Part shown: positions 8,055 through 15,946 of the stretch, piece by piece
Layout: every line of letters starts with the position of its first letter
How positions within the stretch are numbered: position 1 is the stretch's first letter
From: Parachlamydiales bacterium
Lineage (GTDB): Bacteria; Chlamydiota; Chlamydiia; Chlamydiales; Rhabdochlamydiaceae
Direction of reading: 5' to 3'
Assembly: GCA_003153295.1 (NCBI GenBank)
Contig: PLXY01000008.1
Coordinates: forward strand, 338,063 to 402,062
DNA: 64,000 nucleotides
The notes under the pieces: generated by a model
What the model saw: the letters and a program-made list of their open reading frames with translations, nothing else
Told to the model about the DNA's origin: nothing
Database searches by the model: none
Position numbers and translations under genes: made by a program

Positions 8055-8902
8055 TCCTTCTCGATGGAAAAAAAGTGGCTGATCAAATCCTCAAAGATCT
8101 CAAAAAAACAATCGGGACTTTTACACGTCCGCCGGGTTTGGCTTTTGTCATTGTCGGTGACGATCCCTCTTCGCAAACTTATGTCCGGATGAAGAAGAAA
8201 AAATGCATGGACATTGGGATCGTTTCCAAAGACAAAAAATTTCCCGCAGATGTGACCGAAAAAGATCTCGTCTCTCATATCGAAAAACTCAATCGCGACC
8301 CGGAGGTCGATGGGATTTTAATCCAGCAGCCTCTACCTCCCCATCTCCGAGCCTCAACACTGATGGAATCAGTCGATCCTGGCAAAGACGTCGATGGGTT
8401 CCATCCGATCAATATGGGACGGCTGCTGCTGGGAGAGACTAATGGTTTTGTCCCTTGCACCCCTGAAGGGATCCATCGTCTGCTCCAAGCTTACGATATT
8501 TCTTTAAGCGGCAAACATGTCGTCATCCTGGGAAGAAGCAACATCGTAGGCAAGCCGCTGGCTGCACTTCTCGTCCAGAAAAATCCCGCTGCCAATGCGA
8601 CCGTTACGATCGCACACACGAAGACAAAACATTTAAAAGAGCTGATGCATTCGGCAGATATCTTGATCGCTGCGATGGGAAGCCCTCACTTCGTCAAGGC
8701 CCCTTTTGTCAAAAAAGGAAGTGTAGTCGTCGATGTCGGCATTAACCGCAATGGCAGCAAAATTATCGGCGATGTCGATTTCGATCGGGTCGCTCCTCTC
8801 TGTTCCTATATCACGCCTGTTCCCGGAGGCATTGGTCCGATGACCATTGCCATGCTACTTTCCAATACTGTCTTGAGTGTAGAGAAGAAACAGTTATTTT
8901 AG
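8051..8902 (+). CDS. folD: Bifunctional methylene-THF dehydrogenase/methenyl-THF cyclohydrolase
   Basis: Interconverts 5,10-methylene-, methenyl- and 10-formyl-tetrahydrofolate, feeding purine and formyl-Met synthesis. 283 residues, complete. Visible motifs: SQTYVRMKKKKCMDIGI with the catalytic Tyr-x3-Lys near 42-46, VDGILIQQPLP, PCTPEGIHRLL, the NADP-binding VVILGRSNIVGKPLA, VVDVGIN and the end signature TPVPGGIGPMTIAML. It overlaps the IMPase stop by four bases. A folC-like gene lies at 51875-53047, so part of folate metabolism is retained. Confidence 0.95.
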   Translation: MILLDGKKVADQILKDLKKTIGTFTRPPGLAFVIVGDDPSSQTYVRMKKKKCMDIGIVSKDKKFPADVTEKDLVSHIEKLNRDPEVDGILIQQPLPPHLRASTLMESVDPGKDVDGFHPINMGRLLLGETNGFVPCTPEGIHRLLQAYDISLSGKHVVILGRSNIVGKPLAALLVQKNPAANATVTIAHTKTKHLKELMHSADILIAAMGSPHFVKAPFVKKGSVVVDVGINRNGSKIIGDVDFDRVAPLCSYITPVPGGIGPMTIAMLLSNTVLSVEKKQLF

Positions 8903-8946
8903 TTTTTTCTTGAAGCTGCGCTCCAGTTCTTCTAAAGTGACAAATT

Positions 8947-11085
8947 ATGGTGCATTCGAAGTTAGGCTATCAGGCATTTCTTGCCATTCTTTTGGGTGTG
9001 GTTGTAGGGCTATTTTTTGGCCCGCTCTGTAATATTCTAAAACCTATCGGCGATATCTTTGTCTTCACCTTGCAGATTGTGGTGATTCCGTATATTCCTG
9101 CGCTTTTAATGCACGGTTTAGGCTCTCTTTCACCTGAGCTTGCAAAAAAGCTCTTCAAGAAAGGTTGGTTTGTTCTTGTTCTGCTGTGGTTCCTCGTCTT
9201 GCTTGTTTGCTACATCATGAAAATTATGATCCCAGTGCCGCTGCCAAATCCCGCTGCCGACTTTTCTTTAGAGACTAGCGCATCGCTTCCAGGTCCGTCG
9301 AGTCTTTTGGTCCCCAGCAATAAAATGTACTCCATTTTTTACAATGGCGTGCCGATCATTGCGCTGTTCAGTTTGATCTTCGGATTTGCCATCATGCATC
9401 TGAAAGAAAAAGATCCACTACTCAGCCTTTTGGAAAGGATTAACAGCTCTTTGGAAAGAATTATTAAATGGATCTCGATTGTTTCTCCGATCGGAATTTT
9501 TGCCCATGTTGCTTATGTGATGGGCACGGTGAACTTTGACGACTTGGCCAAGTTGCAGCTCTATATCGGGATCATCATCGCCACCACGCTTTTCTTAAGC
9601 ATCTGGGTCCTTCCGATGATTGTCTCCTGCCTGACTTCCATTCCGTACAAAGAGCTCTTTAGAGAATATAAAATTGTGGGCTTTCTCCCTTTTGCAACGG
9701 CTATCCCAACGATTGCCCTGCCCTATATCAACAATGCTATGCGGCGGCTGGCCGATAGAAAAAATCTCGATCTCGGAACTTTTAAAGCGACCTCGCAGAC
9801 CATTGTTCCCATCGGCTTTGGTTTTGCTCAAATCGGAAATTTCCTCCCTCTATTATTTCTTTTTTTCTTATCGTTTTTTTATCGCCATCCTCTTTCAGGA
9901 TTTGAAGTCGTTGCACTCCCCTTTCTTGTGACGATCTTTTCCATCGGCATACCGCAATTTACTTTTATCGCTCTTCCCTTCCTTCTTTCGACTCTTTCGC
10001 TTCCAGCCCAAGGCTTTAACCTATATGCCGAAATCTCCGCCATCACATTGAACTTCCAAGTGCTGCTAAGCACTGTTTCTATGCTTTCTTTTATGTACCT
10101 TGTCGTCTTGCGTTATTACGGCCTTCTTGAGATCCAATGGCGCCGACTCCTATTCCAAGGCAGCTGTATGGCTGTCGCTCTTGTCTCTTTTGCTTTAATT
10201 GGGAAACACTTTATCCACACCACCGACAATTACTACGATCTTTATTACAGTCTTCGCATGGACAAAGCAATTGATTCCCCTCCTCAGGTCACGGTCTACA
10301 CGGAATTTATCCCTGCTCCTCCCAGCACGATTGACTCTACCTTAGGGAAAATTCTAGATCGGGGCTTTATCCGTGTCGGCTATGACCCGCGGGATATCCC
10401 TTTTTGTTATTTAAATCAGTGGGGCGAACTTGTCGGCTATGATATCGCCTATGCGTATCAGCTTGCTAAAGACCTCGATGTCAAACTCGAACTTGTCCCC
10501 ATCCTTTACGATAAATTGGTGGATGAAGTCAGTAGCGGTTATTGCGATGTCGTCATGTCGGCTATTGTGATGGATGAACAGAGAATCATCGGTATGGAAT
10601 TTAGCAACGCTTATATTGAACAGGCCAATGCTCTTGTCGTTCCCACGAACAAAGTAGATAAATACCGGACTCTTCCACAAGTCGAAAAAATTCCCCATTT
10701 AAGAGTGGGGGCTTTAGGCGCCTATAAAGAAGTGGTAGCCAGCCATTTTCCCAATTCTAATCTCGTCGTGGGAAGTGTGGCACAATTTTCTGAAGATAAG
10801 TTCGATGTTTATATGTGGGCAGAGCTGCAGTCGTATATCTGGTGTCTTGCCAATCCGTCCTATACTACTCTCACTTACAAAGGACAAATGGGGAAAAAAT
10901 ATTTTGGTTATCCTGTGAAAAGGAACGCTGAACAGCTTGTTCACTTCATCAATGAGTGGCTGGATCTCAAACAAGAACAAGGATTTACTGCAAGACAGAG
11001 GGAATATTGGTTTCTCGGTAAGTCATATGATCCCCAGGCCAAGCGGTGGAGCGTGCTCAGAAATGTCTTGCACTGGGTGGAATAA
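8947..11085 (+). CDS. Dicarboxylate/amino acid:cation symporter fused to periplasmic solute-binding domain
   Basis: 712 residues. The first 420 or so form a DAACS (GltP/EAAT) carrier with eight or more hydrophobic segments, including KDPLLSLLERINSSLERIIKW and LPFATAIPTIALPYIN (re-entrant loop region). A last membrane helix near 405-420 leads to a type-3 extracellular solute-binding domain (about 455-705) with ILDRGFIRVGYDPRDIPFC, GELVGYDIAYAYQLAKDL, GYCDVVMSAIVMDEQR and a QEQGFTARQREYWFLG end. Those domains normally belong to polar amino acid ABC uptake. The DAACS sodium motif NMDGT is replaced by AQIGN (about 293-297). One continuous frame makes fusion by error unlikely. Substrate: probably an amino acid or dicarboxylate; inference. 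Confidence 0.85.
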   Translation: MVHSKLGYQAFLAILLGVVVGLFFGPLCNILKPIGDIFVFTLQIVVIPYIPALLMHGLGSLSPELAKKLFKKGWFVLVLLWFLVLLVCYIMKIMIPVPLPNPAADFSLETSASLPGPSSLLVPSNKMYSIFYNGVPIIALFSLIFGFAIMHLKEKDPLLSLLERINSSLERIIKWISIVSPIGIFAHVAYVMGTVNFDDLAKLQLYIGIIIATTLFLSIWVLPMIVSCLTSIPYKELFREYKIVGFLPFATAIPTIALPYINNAMRRLADRKNLDLGTFKATSQTIVPIGFGFAQIGNFLPLLFLFFLSFFYRHPLSGFEVVALPFLVTIFSIGIPQFTFIALPFLLSTLSLPAQGFNLYAEISAITLNFQVLLSTVSMLSFMYLVVLRYYGLLEIQWRRLLFQGSCMAVALVSFALIGKHFIHTTDNYYDLYYSLRMDKAIDSPPQVTVYTEFIPAPPSTIDSTLGKILDRGFIRVGYDPRDIPFCYLNQWGELVGYDIAYAYQLAKDLDVKLELVPILYDKLVDEVSSGYCDVVMSAIVMDEQRIIGMEFSNAYIEQANALVVPTNKVDKYRTLPQVEKIPHLRVGALGAYKEVVASHFPNSNLVVGSVAQFSEDKFDVYMWAELQSYIWCLANPSYTTLTYKGQMGKKYFGYPVKRNAEQLVHFINEWLDLKQEQGFTARQREYWFLGKSYDPQAKRWSVLRNVLHWVE

Positions 11086-11087
11086 AA

Positions 11088-11114
11088 AAAACCCACCTCA
11101 GAACGGGTGGGTTT
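11088..11114. terminator. Bidirectional intrinsic terminator
   Basis: Stem AACCCACC/GGTGGGTT with a seven to eight base loop between convergent genes. Read on the minus strand it is followed by eight T residues, so it is a strong terminator for the small gene at 11128-11439; on the plus strand the T run is only three, a weaker stop for the symporter. Confidence 0.8.
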
Positions 11115-11127
11115 GTGAATCCTAAAG

Positions 11128-11439
11128 TTATTTGGTTGTCTGTGGTGTAGGTCCGGTCTTCCCTCTGTTTTCTCTCGCTTTTTGTCTGGCTGCTTTTGCT
11201 TTCGCTTTTTGTTCTTGTGCTGATTCTTCAGTCTTTGGAGCTTTTGGACCACCTTTCCCGTGAGGGCCAGGCGCTTGACCAGGAGCTGCAGCTGCTTGCT
11301 GAACTACGTCTTTTTGCGCATCTGGAGTTTGAACAATTTCTTCTTGAGCAACATTCTCTGATTGAGCCTGCTGAGGTTCATCAGCATAACCTGCTGTCAT
11401 TAAAATCATGGAAAGAGGAAGCAAATATAATTTTTTCAT
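11128..11439 (-). CDS. Small secreted peptide A
   Basis: 103 residues. A clear signal peptide (MKKLYLLPLSMILMTAGYA, cleavage before DEP) is followed by a low-complexity, charged tail rich in Gln, Glu, Ala, Lys and Pro. No folded domain or cysteine is visible. AGGA lies seven to eight bases before the ATG. It has a near-identical neighbour (11755-12057) in the N-terminal half and two more distant ones (15178-15417, 15613-15855). It shares strand and upstream element with the autotransporter neighbourhood. Export to the periplasm or beyond is supported; function unknown. Confidence 0.7.
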   Translation of the reverse strand: MKKLYLLPLSMILMTAGYADEPQQAQSENVAQEEIVQTPDAQKDVVQQAAAAPGQAPGPHGKGGPKAPKTEESAQEQKAKAKAARQKARENRGKTGPTPQTTK

Positions 11440-11464
11440 GGAAAATTCCTGGTTAAGTTAATTG

Positions 11465-11553
11465 CCCTCAGGATTTCCAAAATCTCGGATATCCTGAGAA
11501 ATTCATCTAATATTCACCCTACAAAAAAAAAGATATTTTTAAAATAATATATT
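11465..11553 (-). promoter_or_regulatory. Leader and AT-rich upstream element of secreted peptide A
   Basis: On the minus strand an AT block (TATTTTAAAAATATCTTTT then GTAGGGT) is followed by an RNA hairpin with stem CTCAGGAT/ATCCTGAG (11467-11474 with 11491-11498) just ahead of the ribosome binding site. The AT block recurs upstream of the related genes at about 12137-12172, 15541-15575 and 15894-15926. Probably promoter plus 5' untranslated region; no experimental or consensus -35/-10 call is claimed. Confidence 0.45.
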
Positions 11554-11574
11554 GCAAATTCTGCCAGCTATCAC

Positions 11575-11708
11575 CTGAACAGCTCGTTCACTTCATCAAT
11601 GAGCGGCTTGATCTCAAACAAGAATAACGATTTACTGCAAGATAGAGAGAATATAGGTTTCTCTGTAAGTTGAGCGTGCTTAGAAATCTCTTGCACAGAG
11701 TGGAGTAA
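11575..11708 (+). pseudogene. Remnant of the symporter 3' end (duplicated)
   Basis: This plus-strand stretch repeats the last 158 bases of the symporter/binding-protein gene (starting CTGAACAGCTCGTTCACTTC) but has an early stop after the CAAACAAGAA position, a deletion of about 25 bases in the middle and many substitutions. It has no start and cannot be expressed as protein. It lies in 11440-11754, the only stretch over 300 bases without an intact gene; the rest of that stretch is the leader of peptide A and the terminator copy. Confidence 0.8.
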
Positions 11709-11716
11709 GTGAGACG

Positions 11717-11740
11717 AACCCACCTATGAAGAGGTGGGTT
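11717..11740. terminator. Terminator hairpin, duplicated copy
   Basis: Stem AACCCACCT/AGGTGGGTT with a six-base loop, the copy of 11088-11114. The minus-strand T run has been lost, so termination of peptide B is likely weaker than that of peptide A. Confidence 0.55.
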
Positions 11741-11754
11741 TATGGATCTTTAAG

Positions 11755-12057
11755 CTACTTATTTACCGGTTCCTTAGTTCTATGTTGTTTAGCCTCTCGT
11801 TTCAGTCTATCTTTTCCTGGCGTCTCAGGTGCCATATGTCCATGACTATCAGAGGGCTTAGAAGGTGTTGGTCTTGAGTCTGGCTGCGTGGCTTCTGCAC
11901 GATTAGCAGGAGCTGTTCGAGCTACGTTTTTTTCTGTCTCTGGAGTTTGAACGATCTGTTCTTGAGCAACATTCTCTGACTGAGTCTGCTGAGGTTCATC
12001 AGCATAGCCTGTTGTCATTAAAATCATGGAAAGAGGAAGCAAATATAATTTTTTCAT
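11755..12057 (-). CDS. Small secreted peptide B
   Basis: 100 residues. Signal peptide MKKLYLLPLSMILMTTGYA and the following 25 residues are almost the same as in peptide A; after about residue 45 the sequence diverges into a Thr/Ala/Pro-rich and then Lys/Arg-rich disordered tail. This is the duplicated copy of gene A, with the variable half evolving faster than the signal peptide. The upstream leader again has the AT block and a hairpin (CCTCAGG with CCTTGAGG). Function unknown. Confidence 0.7.
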   Translation of the reverse strand: MKKLYLLPLSMILMTTGYADEPQQTQSENVAQEQIVQTPETEKNVARTAPANRAEATQPDSRPTPSKPSDSHGHMAPETPGKDRLKREAKQHRTKEPVNK

Positions 12058-12229
12058 TGAAATTCCTGGTTAAGTTAATTGCCCTCAGGATTTCCAAAAA
12101 TCTCGGATACCTTGAGGAATTCATTTAGTATTCACACTACAAAAAAAAAGATATTATTAAAATAATATATTGCAAATTCTGCCATTTCTTCCAAATCTCT
12201 CCCACTACCCTTCAATTAAAGAGGGTCTC

Positions 12230-15088
12230 TTAGTAGTTAATCACGCAATTGAGATAGAAGTTATGAGTAATATAAGATCTGTTCCACTCAAACCCGTAGT
12301 TCACATCCAAGCCGTATTTATTAAAGAACATCACAACAAAATCCAATGTTCCTTGGGCGATATTGCGTCCAGTGCCTGATACAGGGGCCTTAGTACCAAA
12401 ACCCTTAAAAGCAACGGGCGATTCTCTCAAGAAGGTATTTTTCATCAGAAATTCCCTTTGCCAACCCAGCTGAATTTCTTGAGTTAAGGTTACGTTTTCC
12501 CAAATCCACTTGTAAAAGAAAGCAAGGCCTAAAGTGGAGCGTAGAGACTTGGTTTGCAAATTGCCAATATGATGGTCAAATAATCCCGCACCATGCTCTG
12601 TATATTTTTCAGAAAATACTCTATCGTATTGGATAGAAATTTGCGGACAAATCTGAAATTGCTTAGGAAATGCATCGATCTGGGCATCACAAAGAACGTA
12701 TTCCAGACCGAAAAGTGCGTTGAAATCGTTTCCTGTTGGTCTTCCTCTTGCAACAGGTCCAAACCCTGTTTTAGTATGATAATCGTACCAAGTGAAGGCA
12801 CCTCCCACGATAGCGTTCATCGCTATATAAGGAAAAGGAACGGGCGCATAAGTGGTATAAATATTCATCGCCACTTCATCAATTTTATAACCGGTTCCAG
12901 CACTATGGTTGTAGTTCAAAGTTGATCCTAAGCCGATGCCGCTATCGACAAAGGCATAATCAGTGCCCCCTTGAGCTCCTGCCATCCAATAATGACTGCC
13001 TTCACATTGCCCAACACTTCCTTGAGGGCCAAAATAGACAGACCCAGGATAGAAAGGCGTCGTAGAAGACGCCTGTGACATCCGATATATTAACTCTTGC
13101 TGCTTTTGTTGAGGGTAGGTTGAATTCGAGTCTGTTCCATTATCTGATGATGAATCTGCTGTTTTTGTTCCTGCAAGAAATGCCGGATTGTTCCGGCTTT
13201 CATTTGCTGCTGTAAAGCTCGATGAAAGATCGCTTAGACCTGTCTCGTTTGTCCTTAATCCCAGAGGAGCAGTTTGTTTTTTTTCTCCAAATTCTGTCTG
13301 ATACCTAATCAGCCGTCGTTGGAGATCACGAAGATAGCATTGGGTCTTCACATCATTTTTATTATGTTCAGCAACGAGAATTTTGGGGATGATATTAGTC
13401 CCTGGATAGTTGGCGGGTAGCAAGGGAACATACGTTAAGAGGACTTGACTTCCTGTATATTGAAGATGGGGAGCGAATCCCTTAGTAAGGCTCACAACGT
13501 TAGAGAAAGTTCCTGTAATACCGTCTTGTGCTTGAATAATAGGAAACGGTTGTTTCAGGTTGAATTTGCTTCCTTTGGAGAGGGCCACTTGAAGCGTTCC
13601 CGCAAGATTAGCCTGCCCCATGGTACCTATCACATTGAGTTGGGAGGAATTTGCAGGATTGGAAATATTCGCAACGAGTGTCCCTGTCGGCTGCTGCTGA
13701 TAAGTCCCCTGAATGGTCACTTGACCTCCGCTTCCGCTAGGTTGAGAGCCTAGGATGAATTTTCCTCCGTTGCGTACTTGCGTAGTATTGCCTCCGGCTT
13801 GATCTTGATAAACCCCTATTCCGCCTAAGGTGCCTCCCTTTTCGATCAGCATTTGATTTGTCTGGATAAAACTATTGTTCAAAACTCTTCCGCCCACAAT
13901 ATTGAATTGACCGGTACGGATCAAGCTGCCGATTCCGCCTCCAGAATTAGATCCCGAATTTAGATTTTGTAACAGACCCCCATTAACGATAACACTACCC
14001 GTATTGAGGATGCTTCCGATCGCATTAGCACCTTGGATCGATCCGCTGTTCGTATTATTTACTATTCCAGAGTTAAGGGTAAAAGCACCCCCTTGACTCA
14101 AGACGCTACCTCTAGCACCCGTGGCATTAATAGAAGCACTATTCGTGTTAGTAAATCTGCCCCCATTAATTTGCATACTAGTCCCAACACTAAGAAGAGC
14201 ACCGTTGCTGTTATTGCCTAAAGGACCGGTATTGCTATTGGTTAAAGTTCCGCCTGCTGAAATAGTTAATACTTGTGTTGAAATTTCCGCACCTGTGGAA
14301 CCAATAACAGGGCCGCTGTTCGTATTATTTACAGCTCCTCCAGCGATATTGAAATTTGCTGAAATGGTGGTGAAAGCACCTATTCCTGCGGCTGTAATGC
14401 TTCCGCTATTGGTATTGATAAAGCTTCCTGTAGTATTCACAATAATATCGGTTGCTGAAATCTCAGGACCGCTGGTCGTTTGAGCTAGTGTGTTAAGGTT
14501 GAACAAAGTCCCGCTTAAAATCGTTATATCCGTGTTGATAATTGCTGAGACGTTGCCAGTAGTTGCCGACGTATTAATCAAGGATCCGGGCCCTGTCAAA
14601 ATTATCGAAGTAGGAGCACTTGACACGGGTTCTAACCCTTGTAACAGCGTCAAGGTGCCAGCCTGTACTTGAACAGCCAATGTCGTATCATTTAAATGAA
14701 TAGGTGCATTAATTGTATGAGATCCTGCTTGATCTTGGAACAATGATGTAGCTCCATTAAATTCAAGAAAATGAGCACCAGCTGTTGTATTAATTGAATA
14801 AGATTGTGAGGAATTGAAAATAAGCTCATTTAATCCTGGGTTGATACCCCCGCTCCCATCCAAAGATACAGCGAATTCTGCAGAGGATATCGAAGCGAAT
14901 ATGGCGGTATCGGTATCAGTCGTAGTACCAGTTCCAGGGACGCAATTTGGATTCCAATTTGTCGTGACGTTCCAATCACCCGATGCCGCTCCTCCCGTCC
15001 ATGCTTCGGGGAAGGTACAGGCTGCATAAGTGCTCATCGGAGCTGCCGTTAGCATCGCAAGCGTCAGAAATCTTTTCCATTTTTGCAT
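12230..15088 (-). CDS. Autotransporter with repetitive passenger, paralogue 1
   Basis: 952 residues. Signal peptide KRFLTLAMLTAAPMSTYA; passenger of about 600 residues made of beta-helix-like repeats, each with NTNSG-x-I plus a hydrophobic strand, ending in a KGSKFNLKQ/GITGTFSN block as in known autotransporters. A conserved helical linker (NIIPKILVAEHNKND) leads to a C-terminal beta-barrel of about 270 residues (from MAGAQGGTDYAF) that ends in an aromatic residue. AAGGGG precedes ATG 15088. It is probably a surface-exposed adhesin in the outer membrane. Two N-terminal Cys (CTFPEAW, NCVPG) are shared with the paralogue at 15947-18613. It differs enough from Chlamydia Pmp proteins that I do not call it a Pmp. 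Confidence 0.85.
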   Translation of the reverse strand: MQKWKRFLTLAMLTAAPMSTYAACTFPEAWTGGAASGDWNVTTNWNPNCVPGTGTTTDTDTAIFASISSAEFAVSLDGSGGINPGLNELIFNSSQSYSINTTAGAHFLEFNGATSLFQDQAGSHTINAPIHLNDTTLAVQVQAGTLTLLQGLEPVSSAPTSIILTGPGSLINTSATTGNVSAIINTDITILSGTLFNLNTLAQTTSGPEISATDIIVNTTGSFINTNSGSITAAGIGAFTTISANFNIAGGAVNNTNSGPVIGSTGAEISTQVLTISAGGTLTNSNTGPLGNNSNGALLSVGTSMQINGGRFTNTNSASINATGARGSVLSQGGAFTLNSGIVNNTNSGSIQGANAIGSILNTGSVIVNGGLLQNLNSGSNSGGGIGSLIRTGQFNIVGGRVLNNSFIQTNQMLIEKGGTLGGIGVYQDQAGGNTTQVRNGGKFILGSQPSGSGGQVTIQGTYQQQPTGTLVANISNPANSSQLNVIGTMGQANLAGTLQVALSKGSKFNLKQPFPIIQAQDGITGTFSNVVSLTKGFAPHLQYTGSQVLLTYVPLLPANYPGTNIIPKILVAEHNKNDVKTQCYLRDLQRRLIRYQTEFGEKKQTAPLGLRTNETGLSDLSSSFTAANESRNNPAFLAGTKTADSSSDNGTDSNSTYPQQKQQELIYRMSQASSTTPFYPGSVYFGPQGSVGQCEGSHYWMAGAQGGTDYAFVDSGIGLGSTLNYNHSAGTGYKIDEVAMNIYTTYAPVPFPYIAMNAIVGGAFTWYDYHTKTGFGPVARGRPTGNDFNALFGLEYVLCDAQIDAFPKQFQICPQISIQYDRVFSEKYTEHGAGLFDHHIGNLQTKSLRSTLGLAFFYKWIWENVTLTQEIQLGWQREFLMKNTFLRESPVAFKGFGTKAPVSGTGRNIAQGTLDFVVMFFNKYGLDVNYGFEWNRSYITHNFYLNCVINY

Positions 15089-15177
15089 ATTCAGCCCCTT
15101 CTTTTTTAAATAAAAAAATTACCTTCTCTCATTCACATATCGAAACAGGATAAAAATTAAAAGATGAAAATAGATCC

Positions 15178-15417
15178 TTATTCATGACGTAATTGATTAT
15201 CTTCTTTTTTTTGCTCCGCCTTTTGTTGTTCTTTTGGGGTTTCTTTTTTACCCCACAAATGTTCGTGTCTTTGTTTATCTTTTTCATATTCCTCTGATTG
15301 CATTTGCCGTTGTTCTTCAGGCGTACGTTCAGATGGAGGAGTAGCTGGCGGAGTTGGGGCCGCATATCCTTTCATTAAAAAGACCAGAGAAATTGAGAGC
15401 ACATAAATTTTTTTCAT
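15178..15417 (-). CDS. Small secreted peptide C
   Basis: 79 residues. Signal peptide MKKIYVLSISLVFLMKGYA with cleavage before APTPPATPP, then a highly charged Glu/Lys/Gln tail (EEQRQMQSEEYEKDKQRHE). It is related to peptides A, B and D in the signal peptide only. It sits upstream of autotransporter 1 on the same strand (90 bases away), so the two may share a transcript. No cysteine and no recognisable domain. Confidence 0.6.
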   Translation of the reverse strand: MKKIYVLSISLVFLMKGYAAPTPPATPPSERTPEEQRQMQSEEYEKDKQRHEHLWGKKETPKEQQKAEQKKEDNQLRHE

Positions 15418-15540
15418 TTTAATTCTTGTTTAAAGTTTGCGATCTACTCATAAAACTATTGTCAAATCCTCTGATTTTTTTGCAGTCAGCAAATAATCGA
15501 AGCAAAATGATGATAACCCTTAAAAGATGCGTCTAACCTC

Positions 15541-15575
15541 ACCCTACAAAAAAGAAGGTATTTTTAAAAATATTA
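15541..15575 (-). promoter_or_regulatory. AT-rich upstream element of peptide C
   Basis: Plus-strand CCCTACAAAAAAGAAGG followed by TATTTTTAAAAATATTATTT matches the blocks upstream of peptides A, B and D. It lies about 125-160 bases before the start codon. Likely a shared promoter or regulator site; inference from recurrence only. Confidence 0.4.
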
Positions 15576-15612
15576 TTTTATAACGGTCTTATTTAGGACA
15601 AAGTGAAAGGAC

Positions 15613-15855
15613 TTACCTTCCGCTAGATCTTTGTCTTTTTGGTTCTTGTGTTGATTTAGATTTAGATTTTTCAGCAGGCTTTGAAGGTGCTCGACTGCTT
15701 TTAGGGTTTGGAGAACTATGAGATCCTGTTTCAGCCAACTCCTCATCTGACTTTACAACTTCTTCTACAGAAATAACTTCTTTATCTTCCTGAGGAGCTG
15801 GATCTGCATACAGTGTCATTAAGAACAGAAGGGGAAGCAAATAGACCTTTTTCAT
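15613..15855 (-). CDS. Small secreted peptide D
   Basis: 80 residues. Signal peptide MKKVYLLPLLFLMTLYA, cleavage before DPAPQ; an acidic middle (EVISVEEVVKSDEELAE) and a basic Ser/Pro/Lys tail (SKPAEKSKSKSTQEPKRQR). The acidic-then-basic layout resembles peptide A. It lies between the two autotransporter genes with peptide C. The AT-rich element at 15894-15926 is directly upstream. Function unknown. Confidence 0.6.
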   Translation of the reverse strand: MKKVYLLPLLFLMTLYADPAPQEDKEVISVEEVVKSDEELAETGSHSSPNPKSSRAPSKPAEKSKSKSTQEPKRQRSSGR

Positions 15856-15893
15856 ATTCTAATTCCTTGGTGAAGGTTTCATCTTATTTTCAA

Positions 15894-15926
15894 GGTACAA
15901 AAAAAGGAGTATTTTAAAAATATTAA
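15894..15926 (-). promoter_or_regulatory. AT-rich upstream element of peptide D
   Basis: Plus-strand GTACAAAAAAAGGAGTATTT then TAAAAATATTAAA, the fourth copy of the block found before peptides A, B and C. Here it is only about 40-70 bases from the start codon, closest of the four, which would suit a core promoter. Confidence 0.4.
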
Positions 15927-15946
15927 ATTGAAATGCTCCTTATCTT

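Larger units (their letters stand above)
10928..11565. repeat. Tandem segmental duplication, unit 1
   Basis: Unit 1 covers the last 158 bases of the symporter gene, a terminator hairpin, a small minus-strand secreted-peptide gene and its leader, ending at TATTGCAAATTCTGCCA. The same order and near-identical sequence follow at 11575-12184. In unit 1 the symporter end is intact and in frame, so this is the parental copy for that gene. Confidence 0.85.
11575..12184. repeat. Tandem segmental duplication, unit 2
   Basis: Second copy of the 638-base unit at 10928-11565, here about 610 bases: decayed symporter end, terminator hairpin (11717-11740), secreted peptide B and its leader, closing with the same TATTGCAAATTCTGCCA. 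Confidence 0.85.

Noticed and set aside
10928..12184. Insertion sequence or phage attachment site
   Set aside because: No transposase, integrase or terminal inverted repeats; a simple tandem duplication explains the repeat.
14121..14483. Plus-strand hydrophobic frame inside the autotransporter 1 gene
   Set aside because: It is the reverse-strand shadow of the Asn/Thr/Ser repeats of the passenger.
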